Assembly: GCA_025890175.1 (NCBI GenBank) | Contig: JANPYM010000008.1 | Coordinates: 324,572 to 388,571, forward strand | DNA length: 64,000 nt | DNA from: Ciborinia camelliae | Lineage: Eukaryota; Ascomycota; Leotiomycetes; Helotiales; Sclerotiniaceae | Direction of reading: 5' to 3' | Part shown: positions 46,046-57,494 of the stretch, in pieces | Position numbering within the stretch: position 1 is the first letter of the stretch | How the letters are laid out: each line of letters starts with the position of its first letter | Made by a program: the position numbers and the translations under genes | The notes under the pieces: generated by a model | Told to the model about the DNA's origin: nothing | Seen by the model: the letters and a program-made list of their open reading frames with translations, nothing else | The model's database searches: none

Positions 46046-47350
46046 TTTGATTTTGACTGTTGTAAATTAATATCGTATGGGTGAGATGAGGTTAGATGGA
46101 TGAGTCGTTGTGTTGAATGGATGTTGTGGTAAGCTTTGTGTTGAGGCATTCGCCATTCTAGGCTAGCGAGCGCTAAAATTACAGGTGCAGTTAGGCACCA
46201 TGGGGTTAAAATCACGATCCAACTTAAGCTTCATTATCGCCTTTATCCTTCACAACCATTTATATCAATACTAGTACGACAGCTTTATTGAAAATTACCC
46301 CCTCGCTGGAGAATATGCAATGTTTTATATATTGATATATAAAAGTCTGAATAATCATAAAGAGACTCAGGACGATATATCCTTCATAAGGCGGTTCTAA
46401 ATTTGTGTTTGGATTACGAATAACTTCAGTTTCGCCTTGGTTGCTTATATATCATCATATATATTTTCTATGACTATTCAATGGCCAAATCGGGCCCTAA
46501 ACCTAAATGCGAAGACCGATTTTCATGAGTGGGCCCAGTGAACAGTTTCCTACGAGGAGTAACTTGCTTCTCAAATCTTGCATGCACAAAAATAGTAGCC
46601 GATTAGTGCTTTGTATCTCCCAGTGGAGGGCTTTAAGGCCGTTATTAGTACGCTCTGGCTTATATCTATTAAGTTATCCAGGCTTACTTGATGGCTGCCA
46701 GTGCAGTCCAGGTTTAGCTACCCAGGAAGTCAACTCTTAAGCTCTCAAGACACGACGGCATAGAGCATTCTCTTACAATATAGCCAAAAGAGCGAACAGC
46801 AAACACTGCCCTGCCCGGCATGTCATTTTCTGCGATCGCAAGTGCAGATACTATCTCAAGTTTATGTTGCCCTTTGTTTCTGACATTGGGCATGATGACA
46901 GTCACCTCCAAGCACTCAAGCACGAAATCTGCATTCTTTTGGAAGACCCGCCAAAGCCAGTGTCTTTCACCATGAAAGATGATAATTAATGGGTATTAAT
47001 GCTGAGACATAATTACTCTCTTTGACATTAGCTTTCAAGTGACTACAATCGTATTCTCGCCAATAGAATTTGCATTTAGATGAGTCCCTTAGCGAGAAAA
47101 CTTAAGTGCAGATTCCGAGGAGTGGATTGTAGAATATATGTTGATAGACTTTCTGTCAGATCTTCTACCTTTGTATTTCTTTGGACTTGCTCCAATTTCG
47201 TGCTTAATGGTTAATGATTTTTGCGAGTAGTTATATCAATGGACATCATGTGAAAGGAGCCTTGTTGGCTATATTTGGGCTGTTTTTCCCATTCTCATAT
47301 CAGACACCTCTTCACTAGCCGTGCGAAATACAAAACTATTCCAACTTACA
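46046..47350. other. Intergenic region
   Basis: No gene is supported. Short frames at 46507-46740 and 46714-46923 lack coding character. The RAD10 promoter presumably lies at the left end. Confidence 0.55.
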
Positions 47351-47360
47351 AAACATTCGC

Positions 47361-48586
47361 CATGAAACTAGTCAGCAAACTACTATACCCACAGTCCAAA
47401 AGAGTGCCAAAAACATCTAGAGGATTTCCCCTGATTTCATCAAGAACTTTGATGTAATTATTGACAAATCTTGGTTGGAAGATGCTCAAAGTAATGTCAC
47501 CAACTCCGCAGCTGCCATCCAGAAGATTCAAACCTTGATTCTGGACAATCTTCTACTGCATGCCAAGCCAATCGAAAATAATGTCACCTCAATAGACACT
47601 TCACTACAGAGTGTGATCTTATGGTGTGCCATCTCTCGAAGGCCGAGTATCCAGCTATAAGCGCTGAAGTGAACCTCTTTTTGCCATGCCTTACCTTGAA
47701 ACAGGGAAAATTACTCTTAGACTACCAAAGGAATTGGGAGGATTCGGTCAGGAGATTGACTATCCACAATTTTATCGCTGGGATTTTGAAAACATCAAAA
47801 TCCCTTTTCCTAATTATTATTATATCCCTTACATTGAAATTACATTTAAAACTGGAAGCCACAGTTTTGCAAGGCCACCTCAGGCGAATTTTGAAAGTGG
47901 CGAAGACACAGTGAGCGGGAACAATGATGTGCGGATTTCAAACATCCCACAGCCTCCATCAGGATTAATCTCAGATGCTCCCAATGGGGCAGACTCACCA
48001 GCAATTGTCAAACCGGACAATTTTGCACCCGACGCCACAGAAATAACAGTCAGTGATATAACAGTCAGTGATACGAGCCCCACGTTCACCATACCCCCAT
48101 GTTTATTTACCAACGTCAACGAAGTTGTATCTACTACAAGCTTCCCCCCCTCTATGGCTTTCTTTGAAATAACTGATGCGGTGGGAGCTACCGTGACATC
48201 CCAAACCACATTGCCTCTTGATAATTCTTTCAAAACTACAAGTACAGATGTGCAGCAGACGTTCCCTGTGTTCGGTGCGTTAGTCATCGGTGATCCGACC
48301 CCGAAAGGCTTCATTGACAGTTCTCCTGCCTTCTAATGTTCCTGCTACCCTCACTTCTACGAATAGTGAAGATTCATCTACCCCAATGACTTCTGTTATT
48401 GTTTCTACCACCCTCACTTCTACGAATAACAAGGCCTCATCTACACCAATCACTGCTCCTAGTAACACTGGAAGCTCAACTAAATTAAGTATGGGGATGG
48501 CTTCTAGGGCTGAGCTATGGCCCATTTATTCACATCCATATTCGTCCTGGTTGTTCTCAGTCCTTGGCCAGATTGGGCGAAGATAG
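47361..48586 (+). pseudogene. Decayed gene for a Ser/Thr-rich, possibly GPI-anchored surface protein
   Basis: Coding-like pieces occur in changing frames: MKLVSKLLYPQSKRVPKTS, then DFIKNFDVIIDKSWLEDAQS, then a 216-residue open frame (47686-48336) starting MPYLETGKITLRLPKELGG, then a Ser/Thr-rich piece with TLTSTNSEDSSTPMTS. Near 48530 another frame gives a hydrophobic HLFTSIFVLVVLS, which looks like a frameshifted GPI-signal tail. I found no GT-AG introns that join these pieces cleanly, so frameshift decay is the simplest reading. A live gene with sequencing errors cannot be excluded. Confidence 0.5.
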
Positions 48587-48649
48587 TATTTCAATTAAGC
48601 AGCTTATTAAAAAGTTCTGAGATTCGGTTTCATCTTTATACTAATCGTG

Positions 48650-49085
48650 AGCGAGGACTAGTATAAGTTTTTATTCTAAGGGTTTGTAATTTTGTTTTTT
48701 TTTCTCGCCAACCCTTTATGGGGTTGTTAGTGGTAGTGACAAGATGTACTTTATGTGTTGTTGTTATAAAATAGTTCTACATACACTAGCTCGATAGTTA
48801 CTACAACAATATAATAAGTTCAATATATGTATTAACAAGATATACGTTTTTGAATAATTTGATAATTATTGTTTTAAACTGACTAAAATTCGTATCAATC
48901 GATAGCCATTTATTACCATTGAGAAATTGAAATCAATTCAAATTTAAAATCTATGTATTATATGTTTTGTTTTATTTCTACAAAGAAGAAAGACATACAT
49001 CTTGCCCATATCAACCCCATAGGGGTTGGCGAGAGGCGCGGGAAATTACAACCCCTTAGAATCAAAGCTCGTCTAGTTCTCCGTA
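48650..49085. mobile_element. MITE-like element with about 75-bp imperfect inverted repeats
   Basis: The left arm (about 48650-48726) and right arm (about 49012-49085) are inverted copies. ATTCTAAGGGTTTGTAATTT at 48673-48692 pairs with 49043-49062 at 19 of 20 positions, and CTCGCCAACCC at 48704-48714 pairs with GGGTTGGCGAG at 49023-49033. Each arm also folds on itself (AACCC...GGGTT). The 285-bp interior is AT-rich and has no coding capacity. A 30-nt word inside (about 48766-48795) recurs at 62.3 and 62.9 kb. Target-site duplication was not identified with certainty. Confidence 0.6.
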
Positions 49086-50874
49086 ACGATTATAAACTTT
49101 CTAACTTGTTTTAACATGACTATTCTATTTCATGAAGATCACTTCAAGTTCTACGTCCAATCCCCCCTCCCTTTAACCCCCTTTATATTAACCTGATAAA
49201 TAAACAATAAACAGCAGACAACCAACCTACCAACTCCAGTACTCGAACAGCCACCGATACTCCCACAGCATACATACTCTACAATCCCCAGTCCCTAGAA
49301 ACATCACATCTCGCCCATCTTCCCTCTCAAAACTTTGAAGCTTGCTTCGTCTAATCCCACCTCAAGTCATGATATCAAAAATTCACTACTCACTCTCCTC
49401 TCCTATACTCTAATCTATCTATAATCTTCTCCAGGCTGCTAGTACCCCTCTTCTTCTTCCCCCTCCCTCCCTACTAGCAAACTTGTGGAAAATAGCCTGA
49501 GACTTTTCTTTTCGAATTTGAATTTGTAGCATCAGTGTAGTTTTAGTTTTGGTAGAAATTATATATATGGAGTATATCTCCTGCATCTCGTAATCTACAT
49601 CTATCCATCCATCCATCAGCCCTACCACTTCCACTTCTTCAACCACTACAACACCACTCACTCACTCCCAATCGCACTCATTCATTTATCCAACTTTATC
49701 TAACCCCAACCCCAACCGCAACTTTAAAATTCTAACCCCAACTCGAAATTCAACTTAACTTAACTCAAATCTAATCTACTTAACTACAATAACTGAGCTC
49801 TTTTAGACCAATAATAAGCCTCAGGCTATTTACCTACGGTAGTAGGTAGCTGGGGGTGTTGATGTACCCCACCGATATATACATTATTATTCCCATATTC
49901 CCTAACTCCATCAAGAATCCAAGAATCCAAGAATCCAACAATCAAAATATCAAAATATTCCCCCCACAAATTAATTACCTTTTATAATAAAGCTACCAGC
50001 TAAAACTGCATCACCAACTTTATCACAACTTTCAAATACTACCTACCAACCTACCTAAATATCAACATTCAACATCCAGGTACCTACCTATTATAGACCT
50101 ACTACCTAGACTATCTAAAGTGCCTTTTTCAAATTTAATTATTTAATCATTTAACCTCAAGAACCTCAAGAACCTTAAGAACCTTAATCTCTAAAATTTC
50201 AAATTATATCGTTACACCTTGTAAATCTCATCACAATAATAAACCTCACCCCAAACCCCAAACCCCAAACCTTAAAAACCCCAACCTAATTACCTAGGTA
50301 CCTACCTAGGTAGGTATTAAAACTTCCATTAGACCCCCGGCACATCCATATCATCATCATCATTTCTCCTCGGGGACTTCCGCTTCTGAATTCCGCACGG
50401 CTTACCTTTTTAGGTTTAGGTTTAGGTACTAACTATTTGGGTTTTTGGGTTTTGCGGTACACGGTGACACGGTGAGTGCTCAGGGGTCAGGGCTTATTAG
50501 GCTAGAGAGGGCGGGCGGGCAGACGGGCGGGTAGGCGGGCATTTAATAAATAAATCATTGATCTGAAATATATATTTTGATTTTTACGCGGACTCTTTAT
50601 TGTTCGTTCATGTAAAAACTTGAAGGAAAAAAAAATAGAAGAGAAAGATGTATGTACTGTAGTGTACTATAGTGTAAGTGTAATTAGGTATTCATAATGT
50701 TTTTATCATCTAATATCTATATATGTAATATCTAATCTAATCTAATCTATTCATAGATAGATAGGTAGATATAGGTATCGGTTTTATGGGCCATTACATC
50801 ACATCATATCAAATCATAACATATCATATATTCATTCCAAACCATCCCATCACATTGACACCGCAGTAGGCAAT
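49086..50874. other. Gene-free region downstream of the permease gene
   Basis: C/A-rich and CCTA-type simple repeats, AATCCAAG triplication near 49915-49935, CCCCAAA repeats near 50250, and an ACCTACCTAGGTAGGTA palindromic run at 50295-50320. No coding sequence was found. Confidence 0.6.
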
Positions 50875-52766
50875 TCACTTAACATGTTTACCCACATCAG
50901 CATGCCCACCATCATCTCCACACCCACTACTCTCATCGCCGACGACGATCCCCACCACATCGCCATGCTGCAGCGTATCCAAATCGATGCGTGGTCCGGT
51001 GAAGTTCTGTTTGCCGTCGACGTACCATTGGATGACGGCGATGACGAAAACGAGGAAGAAGGCTACGACGCAGTAGTCTGTTTTTGGGGGTTAGTGTATT
51101 TATTTATTGATTGATAAGAGAAATGAAATGAAATGAAATGAAATGAATAGATAATGGGATTCGAGGGGAAGAGCAAAAAAGAAATGTAAACGTACTCATA
51201 TTACTTCCGGTAACCGGTAAATCTGGAGGGAAGAGGAAGAGAACGGTGGTAACCATCACGTAGGAGATACCGATCTATTTTTAAAATTGTATCGTTAGCA
51301 CACACACAAACACATACAGTATTCTCAAAAACAAATGAGGAGGAGCATGAAAAAGAGAAAGAGAACCAAAACTCACCAAATTGCAAACCCAAGCTACTGG
51401 TTCCGACAACTTAAATGCTCTTGTCTCAGGCAAACATTTTCGGCCCCGGAGACAATTGATTGCGATCGGGATCGCATAACTCACGCCCAGCGCCACCACA
51501 CTCGCGCTGACAATCGCATTAAAAGCGGACGAGCTACCCAAGAAGACGAGTCCAAAGAGGAAGACACATGCCATGGTGAGATACAACGCATTGAGGGGAA
51601 GGCCCAAGGTGGGATGAACTGTCGCGAAGACGCTGGAGAAGGGAAGACCGTGATCGCGAGCAAACGCATACGTCATGCGTGTGGACGTGGTAGCGATGGA
51701 GATGGTCGCGAAGAGGAGACAGACGAGCGGGAAGACGAGGAGACAGATGGCGCCGGCCTTGCTCCCGGTGGCGTGGTAGAAGATTTGAAGAAGTGGGCCC
51801 GCGGTACTTCCGATGATCTCATCGACGTTCCCGCCGACGAATAAGAGGACCATGAGGAAGATGAATCCCGTCGTGACTCCAATCAAGACGCATCCGATCA
51901 TGATCCTGGGACCTTGAATCCCGGGGTTGGGGATCTCTTCAATCATGTGCGCGACGGCGTCGAACCCGGTGAGTCCGAGACCGGCTTGGAGCAAGCCGAG
52001 AAGCCACGCGACTCCGTCGGGCCATCCGGTACTGTTTATAAAGTCGGTGAAGACGAATGATGCATCGTTATAATCTGGAGAAGCCGTGGACAAGACCGTG
52101 ATGCAAATAACCACAAACCCAATCATCGACCAAATGAAAGCCGATTTTGTGATGAGAGGTAAGAGCGACGTCATGAATGCATTAACGATAAAGCCGATGA
52201 TGTTGTATGCGATATACAGGAGGAATTGATGCCAGCGTTGAGGTTCGTAAGTTGGGTGCACGAGGGAAATGACACCGCCGATGAGTTGGGAGCCTAGAAG
52301 ACCACCCGATGCGACGAGTGCAATCCAGCCGGCAACATTGATCCATCCCGTAATCCAACTAAGGATGGGAACATATTTCTTCCAACTGATAACTGCAACC
52401 CAATGGTATTGTCCACCTGCAGTTGGGTAGGCGGAAAGGAATTCGGAGAGAGAAACGGCGAGACATAAGTTACATACTCCGGCGGCTGTTGCATTGATGA
52501 ATAAGTACGAAGTCCGGTTCCATGAATCAAATATATATGGATGGGCATGACGAATGAAACTTACTGATTAATCCCCAAAGGACTGAAGTTGGTCCGCCAC
52601 TTGGCAAGGCAACACTTAAACTAGCAGCCAAGGCGGTCCAAGAATTTAGGATTGCGAAAGCAAGTCCCAACATAGAAAGCAAAGAGAAATTGCGTTCTAA
52701 TTCTTGCTTATGACCATGAGCAGCCAGATTGGCCGCATCTGGGTCAACTTCTGAATGTCGAACCAT
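50875..52766 (-). CDS. APC-superfamily amino-acid/GABA/choline permease
   Basis: Exons 52766-52565, 52485-51377, 51274-51196 and 51077-50875 encode about 530 residues with around 12 hydrophobic segments. Landmarks of the amino acid/choline transporter subfamily (UGA4, HNM1) are ERNFSLLSMLGLAFAILNSW near residue 25, the GLITAGVCNLCLAVSLSEFL junction made by splicing, AYPTAGGQYHWVAV, GFDAVAHMIEEIPNP and FARDHGLPFSSVFATVHP. It is predicted to be a plasma-membrane proton symporter; the substrate (GABA, choline, polyamine or other) cannot be told from sequence. The last two introns are 102 and 118 nt; all four exons join in frame. The short hydrophilic C-terminus ends VGKHVK. A CACGTG box lies 545 bp upstream. 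Confidence 0.93.
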
Positions 52767-54112
52767 GTCGACTTGATGGATATGAGAAAACGATGAGAGG
52801 AGATGAAAAGAGAAAGAAGGAAAGAAGAGAAGAAGAGGAGAGAGGAGAGATAGAGAAATACATAACTGAAATATCTAAAATATTTTACATATTTCTTCTC
52901 TATCTAACATTGAAGAACGACTTGGTAATACTTTACCTACAGCGTACGTACAAGGTATCAAGGTTCCCAACCCCGCAAAATGATAAGAGGATGACAATAA
53001 GGAAACTGTCAAGCATTTTCACAAGCGTCTCTAAAAGATCCGCCTTTATGGATGTTTCGTGTTACTTAAACTTACTTTGGCAACAATTGAAGGAAAATTT
53101 TATGTAAAAGAATTCCAAACTTCTGTTTTAACTGATCTTAGTTCCAGATTGAAAAAACGGGGTCATGGTAATTGCATGATAAATGCATGGTATATTGCAC
53201 GGTATATTGTGTATATTGTGTATATTGACTAGTAAAGATCCACCGTCCCGTAACATCAATCAATACACTCCGGCCGGGGAACTCCCTATCTATCTCTCAA
53301 GGACCCCTGGCACGTGATATGTAATTAGATATGAGAAAATATCATCTTGTAATAAAAAAAAACATGCGAAACATGCAAATGCAGATAGATAACGGAAATT
53401 GTTGAGTGCCGGTAGTTGCAACTTGAATTTTGGAATTGCATGAATAACTAACGATCAAACAGGTCATCGATGTGATGGTTGAATTCGCAGTCATCTTGTC
53501 ATCTTACCGGGCAAATATCGAATATCTAAGAATACTTATTTGCCTTCACCGTTCATGTATGTACGTATGCATGTATTGAATGGTAGCCATACAATGGCAT
53601 ACGGTACATACCTTTCAGAGAATTTAGACGTCATATGCGGGATCACCGTACAGGGGATACTGCATGATTGCATGATGTGATGTCTACGGCGTATGACCTG
53701 AACGTTGATTGGATCTTCTGCTGATCTTACAAAGTATGTATGCAGTACGAGGCTCCGGAGTCCGGCTTGCCTTGGTATGCAGCACAAAAGCTCCGGATGA
53801 CCCTTAATTAGTATCCAAGGAGAAGTCAAATAATCGAGACTCCCGAGGGCAAGGTCGCTTACTCACAGTTCTCCGTATAGGCTTGGTTTGACTTCATTTT
53901 TACTTTGGTCCAGATATTTGACTGAACACGGTGCTTGGGATTAAAAAAGGGCGACGACGTGGCCGCTGGAGAGTGGTTGGAAATCCTTCGAATTACCGAA
54001 TGATTGTGATAATATCATGTTCTGACCTAAGGTAACTCCGATGAATATTGTGTAGCCCGTTGGTATGTTGGTATAGTAATAGGAGTGCAATGGAAGGCGA
54101 CTCGATGGACGT
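52767..54112. other. Permease upstream region and OMS1 downstream region
   Basis: A purine-rich GAAGAAGA stretch (52795-52860) is probably the permease 5' leader. CACGTG occurs at 53311-53316. TGTATATTG repeats lie near 53195-53230. No gene was found. Confidence 0.55.
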
Positions 54113-55334
54113 TTACCACCATCCTTTTTTTGCTGCTACCGGTTTCTTCTCTTCCACTGCATCTTTCACGCCACCGTCTTTTGATATCGCTTTGGGTTTC
54201 TTCAGTTCAATCCTCCAAGTCGTTCCGTAATGTCGTCTTTTGATATTCACAACTTCGAGCCCACTCTCTTCGACAATCTGGCCCAAGTCTCTATTCCACC
54301 AACATCCGAAAAGCTTCGCATGCCCTTCTGCGCTATTATCCAAAGCCCTGTTCAACCAATCCCATTTTGCTCTTCCATGCTCTAATAACAATATGCGCCC
54401 CTCGTCTTCTTTCACACACTCTCCCAGATTCTTCAACAGCTTGACGGGATCGGCAACAGAACACAATCCCATGGTCTGAATTATCGTATCATATTTCGCA
54501 TCCTTGCTTCCGCTTGTCTCATTTGCATTTCGAGGAGGGCCTGGTATTTTCTCGGCAGCATCTTGAATAATCCATCTCACACCCACCACTCCTGGAAACA
54601 TGGTCGAAAACTTCTCATGGGCGACTTCCAACATCTCACCACTTTTATCAACAGCCGTAAAACTCTTGACTTTTCCTCTCTTGATCCCACCGACTTTTTG
54701 TAGTTTCCCAACACCATTGAATCCTTTAAAATCCCAATCATAATATTCTAGATTCCTGCCTGTACCAATAGATACTTCGAGCACATCTCCATATGCTTCT
54801 TGTGCCAATTTCTTGCGCATTTTCGTGATTCCCATAGTCCATTCTGTCCAATCGACTTCCGAGTCAAAAGTAGAAGCAATTTTATCATAACGGGATGAGA
54901 CATCAGTTTGGACCTTAGGAGCAGACGATCCGGTGGGTTCTTTGTTGATTAATACAAACAAATAGGAAGAATAACCAGCGAAAATCAGGGCGGCGAAACA
55001 ACTTCCTAGAAAGGGGATTTTTCTACCCTCAAGTGGATGTTTTTTCGGTGATGGAGGAGGTGGAGGTGGGGGTGGAGTAGCGTTTAGAGGTTGTCTTGGA
55101 CTTGGAGTTCTGCATGGAAGTCAGCTGGGGCCCGGTGGTAAATTGAATATGGAAGTTCTACTTGTATTGCAGCTGAGGTTTCGTAGCTTTTTTCGAGATC
55201 TGAGCTTTGTGTTTCGCTGCTCGGACTGTGGTTGTACTTATTGAGCGGTTAACACTCTGATTGACTTCATTCAAACAACGAAATCGATTGACCCTCAGCC
55301 CAGTGTATATCATCCTCTTCCTGACGATCTCCAT
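54113..55334 (-). CDS. OMS1: OMS1-like mitochondrial membrane methyltransferase
   Basis: Exon 1 (55334-55162) and exon 2 (55109-54113) join across a 52-nt intron (donor GTAGAA) to give about 389 residues. The N-terminus is Arg/Asn/Ser-rich without acidic clusters, as in mitochondrial presequences. Eight consecutive Pro (about 70-77) precede a transmembrane helix (about 90-111, CFAALIFAGYSSYLFVLI). A class I SAM methyltransferase fold follows, with SRYDKIASTFDSEVDW, motif I VLEVSIGTGRN and motif II-like FTAVDKSGEML, then DTIIQTMGLCSVADP. Yeast Oms1 is an inner-membrane protein with a methyltransferase-like domain, linked to respiratory complex biogenesis. The reaction performed is not known. 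The tail is Lys-rich and ends KKGWW. Confidence 0.9.
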
Positions 55335-55710
55335 AATGATGGACCTTCTTGTACCAAGAACCCCGAGGTATTTTTGTTCCGCACAGGTACAATGACTGGT
55401 TAATTTGTGAAATATATTGAATATCGAATTGTTTCTCTTCTTAATAAGTCAGACCTTGTTCGGAGGGATGTTGCGTCGATGTCAGCTGGATTGTGCGGGA
55501 TGGAAGTGGTTGAGGATAGCCCGAGATTTATTTTGTTCGGCTCGGTATTTCACAAGGCTGCGCACGAGGCTGAATAGGATTATGTTGAACATGCCGCAAT
55601 GAATTACTTACGAAAAGGCTGGCATTGAGATAATTTGTTCAATGGAGAAGGCTTAAAACTTGGTTATCCAAGGTCATATTGCTGTTATGATATTTCCCTT
55701 TTCCAATCGC
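55335..55710. other. Short intergenic spacer
   Basis: 376 bp between the OMS1-like start and the end of the SCI1-like gene, both on the minus strand. The small plus-strand open frame at 55417-55602 has no conserved character. Confidence 0.6.
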
Positions 55711-56854
55711 TCATCCGAAATTCTGCTTAGCCAAAGCCTTAAGCATGGCCATAGTCCCATCCTCTTTCTGCCTATACTCCTGTAGTCTCTCCTCTCTTTC
55801 AGCTTGTCTAGCTCTCATTATTTCCTCTTTCCTTAACTCTCTCTCATTCTTCTTGCGTTCGAAAGCTTCCTTTTTTTTCTTGAATGCTTCAATCCCATCA
55901 TCACAACCCATTAATTCAATGTCCGGAATTTCTGCCGCACCAGGAGATTTCTCTCTAAAGGACTTCATCTTTTCGTTCACTTCCTTCTTCTTTTCCAATT
56001 GACGTTCTCGTGTTCCAGCTTCAGCACGAGGAACCAATTCGTCTAGTGCTTCCTTTTGTTGTTTTCGATCGATTTTTTGTTCAAATCTCATGCCGTCGCG
56101 CCGAGCTAATTGATCTTCGACAGCCATTTCTGTGACATGATTAGATACTGTTGTACTCCTGCCCGACACCAACCCATGTTAAATACCTCTCTTAAGTTCC
56201 AAATCTTCCATATTTGGTATGCTGGGTCCCAACCTATTTCTTCTAGCTTTACTCATCTGTCCTGGCAATGTTGGGCCTATTGAATCATCGCTATCGTCTC
56301 CGTCATCTTCTACTTTGCTGGGGTCATCATCTTCGAATTCGCGCTGCCCAAAACTCGACGAGAGCTCATTCGATTGAACCAAATTGGATTCTCGAGCGAT
56401 TTCCTCCGCATATTCCTTAGCTGATTCGTGGGCTTTTCGCAAGGTTGATGGATCATACCAACCTTCTGAAAGTTCTCCACGATTCCTCACACATGTTAGC
56501 CAAAAATCCAAAGCTCTCTTGGGCCAGAACCGGAATTCGTGATTACCATTTTCCAATGAAACTCTTCCATCTTCCTTTGACTTCCGTGTCTCCTAACTCA
56601 TCTAGAAATATGCCTTTCTGAATATCCAAATATGAGGCAAACATTGGTTTAAACGTCTCGTAGTCATGTTTTGTAATTGGTTTACAGTTGTATGGTAAAG
56701 GTTCTGGGGCTGATTCGGTCGGTCGTTTGCTTCGATGAGGATTACTATGCGGTGATCGTCTTCGATGAGAATGTGAATGATGTCGCCGAGGAGATCTGGA
56801 ACGCGAATCTCTTCTGCGACCGTATTCGCGGTCTGGTCGTGTGCTATCTGCCAT
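55711..56854 (-). CDS. SCI1/UPF0430-like basic nuclear protein
   Basis: Exons 56854-56547, 56485-56187 and 56129-55711 give about 341 residues. The Arg/Ser/His-rich N-terminus (RSRSPRRHHSHSHRRRSP) looks like a nuclear-speckle type tail. The conserved core ITKHDYETFKPMFASYL to GRWKSFIGK is joined by splicing to WNRGELSEGWYDP, the diagnostic junction of this family (plant style cell-cycle inhibitor 1, animal UPF0430). A second conserved block reads MRFEQKIDRKQQKEALDELV and ELMGCDDGIEAFKKKK, followed by a charged coiled coil. Related fungal entries are sometimes called RNA helicase HEL117, but I see no helicase motifs. A role in splicing or nuclear regulation is inferred. CCAAT and CACGTG boxes lie within 95 bp of the start. 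Confidence 0.85.
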
Positions 56855-56938
56855 GGTTGATAATTAATTGTTTTTGTTGCTTTGGGGAGTCTGTAAGTTC
56901 AGGTTGTCGGGGCAGTTAAGAAGCCAATGGTGTTGGAT

Positions 56939-56944
56939 CACGTG
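56939..56944. promoter_or_regulatory. CACGTG box just upstream of the SCI1-like gene
   Basis: CACGTG in the context GATCACGTGAAA lies 85 bp upstream of the start codon at 56854, with GCCAATGG close by at about 56922. The same GATCACGTG context occurs in the NDC80/PEX14 promoter at 21750. Confidence 0.4.
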
Positions 56945-57281
56945 AAATCAAGAAAGCTTAGATAAGATTTTTTTATAGAAATAACCAATGGTAAACACTA
57001 TTATGAGAATACAATATCTAAAGTGGTAGTCGTCGATAGGTTGGTTATGTTACCTATTTTTCGGTGGAAGAAGATGTCTTGGATGTCACAAGAACCCTCT
57101 TTAGTAGCCGAGACGCCAAAACAATAGGTAGGTAAGGTTACAGTACAAATAACCTTATTTTGGGACTCGAGAAACCTCACCCTAAAAGCTCCAGAATACA
57201 GAAATTGTCACGACAAGATATTAAAGATACCACAGGAAGAGATATCACGAGATGGGATGATTTCATGATATTATGAATTCA

Positions 57282-57494
57282 TTAGTGCAAGATCAAATCT
57301 AAAATTCTGTCCCGACTTCTCAACCGCTCGATATTAATTTGCTTGGGGTTTTGATGATTTTTTTTTTCAATCTTTATCTTTTCTCTGACTTCTTTCTTCG
57401 TCACTGGCGTTGAAGTCGAAACCCGGTTGACTGACTTCGGCGCTGGAGATCTCGATGATGGAGATTCATAACCATCATCCAATGATAAACGCGC
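57282..57494 (-). other. Open tail in frame after the stop of the caspase-like gene
   Basis: Directly after the TAA stop at 57497-57495 the same frame stays open for 71 codons. It reads ARLSLDDGYESPSSRSPAPK and then a Lys/Arg-rich segment with VREKIKIEKKNHQN, before a second stop at 57282. It may be a lost or conditional C-terminal extension of the upstream protein, or chance. No independent start with good context was seen (first in-frame ATG is absent). Confidence 0.4.

Noticed and set aside
50884..51114. Plus-strand ORF starting MFTHISMPTIISTPTT
   Set aside because: It is antisense to the last exon of the permease, whose frame and splice joins are well supported.
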